The position numbers and the translations under genes were made by a program. A DNA stretch of 64,000 nucleotides from Croceibacterium segetis. Lineage in GTDB: Bacteria; Pseudomonadota; Alphaproteobacteria; Sphingomonadales; Sphingomonadaceae. This document shows positions 63,352 through 64,000 of this stretch, piece after piece. The notes beneath the pieces were generated by a model. It ran no database searches. It was not told where the DNA came from and worked only from the letters and a program-made list of their open reading frames with translations. The stretch spans positions 298,447-362,446 of the forward strand of contig NZ_JAANOZ010000001.1 in the NCBI RefSeq assembly GCF_011320115.1, read 5' to 3'. How positions within the stretch are numbered: position 1 is the first letter of the stretch; every line of letters starts with the position of its first letter.

Positions 63352-64000
63352 ATGACCGACTTGGCGCGCATTCGCAACTTTTCCATCATTGCTCATATCG
63401 ACCATGGCAAGTCGACGCTGGCCGACCGGCTGATCCAGGCCACCGGCGGCCTCACCGCGCGCGAGATGAGCGAGCAAGTGCTTGATAACATGGACATCGA
63501 GCGCGAACGAGGCATCACCATAAAAGCGCAGACGGTGAGGTTGGAGTACAAGGCATCGGACGGAGAGACGTACGAGCTGAATTTGATGGATACGCCGGGG
63601 CATGTGGATTTTGCGTATGAGGTGTCCAGGTCATTAGCCGCCTGCGAAGGCGCGCTCCTCGTCGTCGACGCCGCGCAGGGGGTCGAGGCCCAGACCCTCG
63701 CCAACGTCTACCAGTCGATCGAGCACGACCACGAGATCGTCCCCGTCATCAACAAGATCGACCTCCCCGCCGCCGAGCCCGAGAAGGTCCGCCGCGAGAT
63801 CGAGGACATCATCGGCATCGACGCCTCCGAAGCCGTGCTCACCTCCGCCAAGTCCGGCATCGGCATCGACGAAGTGCTCGAGGCCATCGTCAAAAAGATC
63901 CCGCCCCCCAAAGGCGACCGCGCCGCCCCCCTCCGCGCCCTGCTGGTCGACTCCTGGTACGACCCCTACCTCGGCGTCGTCATCCTCGTCCGCGTCCTCG
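63352..64000 (+). CDS. lepA: Elongation factor 4 (LepA), cut by window edge
   Basis: Translational GTPase that acts on stalled or assembling ribosomes. 216 of about 600 residues are inside. G1 [10 protein letters not shown]3 DTPGH and G4 NKID are seen; the N-terminus [20 protein letters not shown] is typical. Codons in 63520-63636 (e.g. AGG, TTG, TTA, TCA, TAT, TTT) differ sharply from the surrounding GC3-rich codons though the protein sequence is normal. Confidence 0.96.
   Translation, partial: MTDLARIRNFSIIAHIDHGKSTLADRLIQATGGLTAREMSEQVLDNMDIERERGITIKAQTVRLEYKASDGETYELNLMDTPGHVDFAYEVSRSLAACEGALLVVDAAQGVEAQTLANVYQSIEHDHEIVPVINKIDLPAAEPEKVRREIEDIIGIDASEAVLTSAKSGIGIDEVLEAIVKKIPPPKGDRAAPLRALLVDSWYDPYLGVVILVRVL

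Overview
The window is 64 kb of gene-dense, GC-rich chromosome from an alphaproteobacterium, most probably Sphingomonadales (Sphingomonas/Novosphingobium-like). Pointers are strong GC3 codon bias, a split ATP synthase locus carrying only F0 genes with both b' and b subunits, a FYDLN-acid (TIGR02300) protein, trpF-trpB-trpA-accD-folC gene order, and the predominance of housekeeping genes. There is no prophage, insertion sequence, CRISPR array or plasmid gene. About 62 protein genes and one tRNA fill almost the whole window; the only gene-free stretch above 300 bases is the 534-nt rpsA upstream region.

Layout. 1-7.3 kb: a uvrD/pcrA helicase (cut by the window edge), a secreted protein with an 11-residue repeat, an MHS-type transporter, rsmD and a 23S pseudouridine synthase, AmpG and a PilZ protein. 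7.3-13.1 kb (minus): lapA-pyrF, then trpF-trpB-trpA-accD (each pair overlapping by ATGA), then folC. 13.3-19.7 kb: a secreted protein, purB, radC, and a ydbH-ynbE-ydbL lipid-transport operon. 19.8-22.4 kb: atpI-B-E-F'-F with a good candidate promoter. 22.4-28.8 kb (minus): gloB, a GFA protein, rpsA with terminator, cmk, two small unknown genes, aroA. 28.9-35.7 kb: FYDLN protein, tRNA-Ala(GGC), ffh, rpsP, rimM, then a three-gene accessory insert (thioredoxin-reductase-like flavoprotein, small membrane protein, LysR regulator), then trmD and rplS with terminator. 35.7-39.1 kb: an S9 dipeptidyl peptidase and asd. 39.1-47.2 kb is the most accessory part: three MFS transporters, an EmrAB/MarR efflux unit, a GFA protein, an alpha/beta hydrolase and a TauD-like dioxygenase. 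47.2-50 kb (minus): amn and rpsF-rpsR-rplI with a strong terminator. 50-58 kb: DUF3237, a LuxR-type regulator with a degenerate receiver, a divergent Mur-ligase/LD-carboxypeptidase pair, fabD-fabG, dnaN and a ferredoxin-NADP reductase-like enzyme. 58-63.3 kb: two tandem PAS-GGDEF-EAL-PilZ proteins. 63.35 kb to the end: lepA (cut by the window edge).

Functional threads: translation (rpsA, rpsP, rimM, trmD, rplS, rpsF, rpsR, rplI, ffh, lepA, rsmD, rluB-like), envelope and peptidoglycan recycling (ampG, the Mpl/MurC-like ligase with the LD-carboxypeptidase, ydbH-ynbE-ydbL, lapA), c-di-GMP signalling (two GGDEF/EAL proteins and a separate PilZ protein), and amino acid, nucleotide and fatty acid synthesis. 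No complete novel defence or mobile system is visible. The most unusual points are the redox/LysR insert that makes trmD translationally coupled to a self-regulated LysR gene, the long Ala/Glu tail on S16, a patch of foreign-looking codon use inside lepA, the hendecad-repeat secreted protein, and several well-formed intergenic palindromes.
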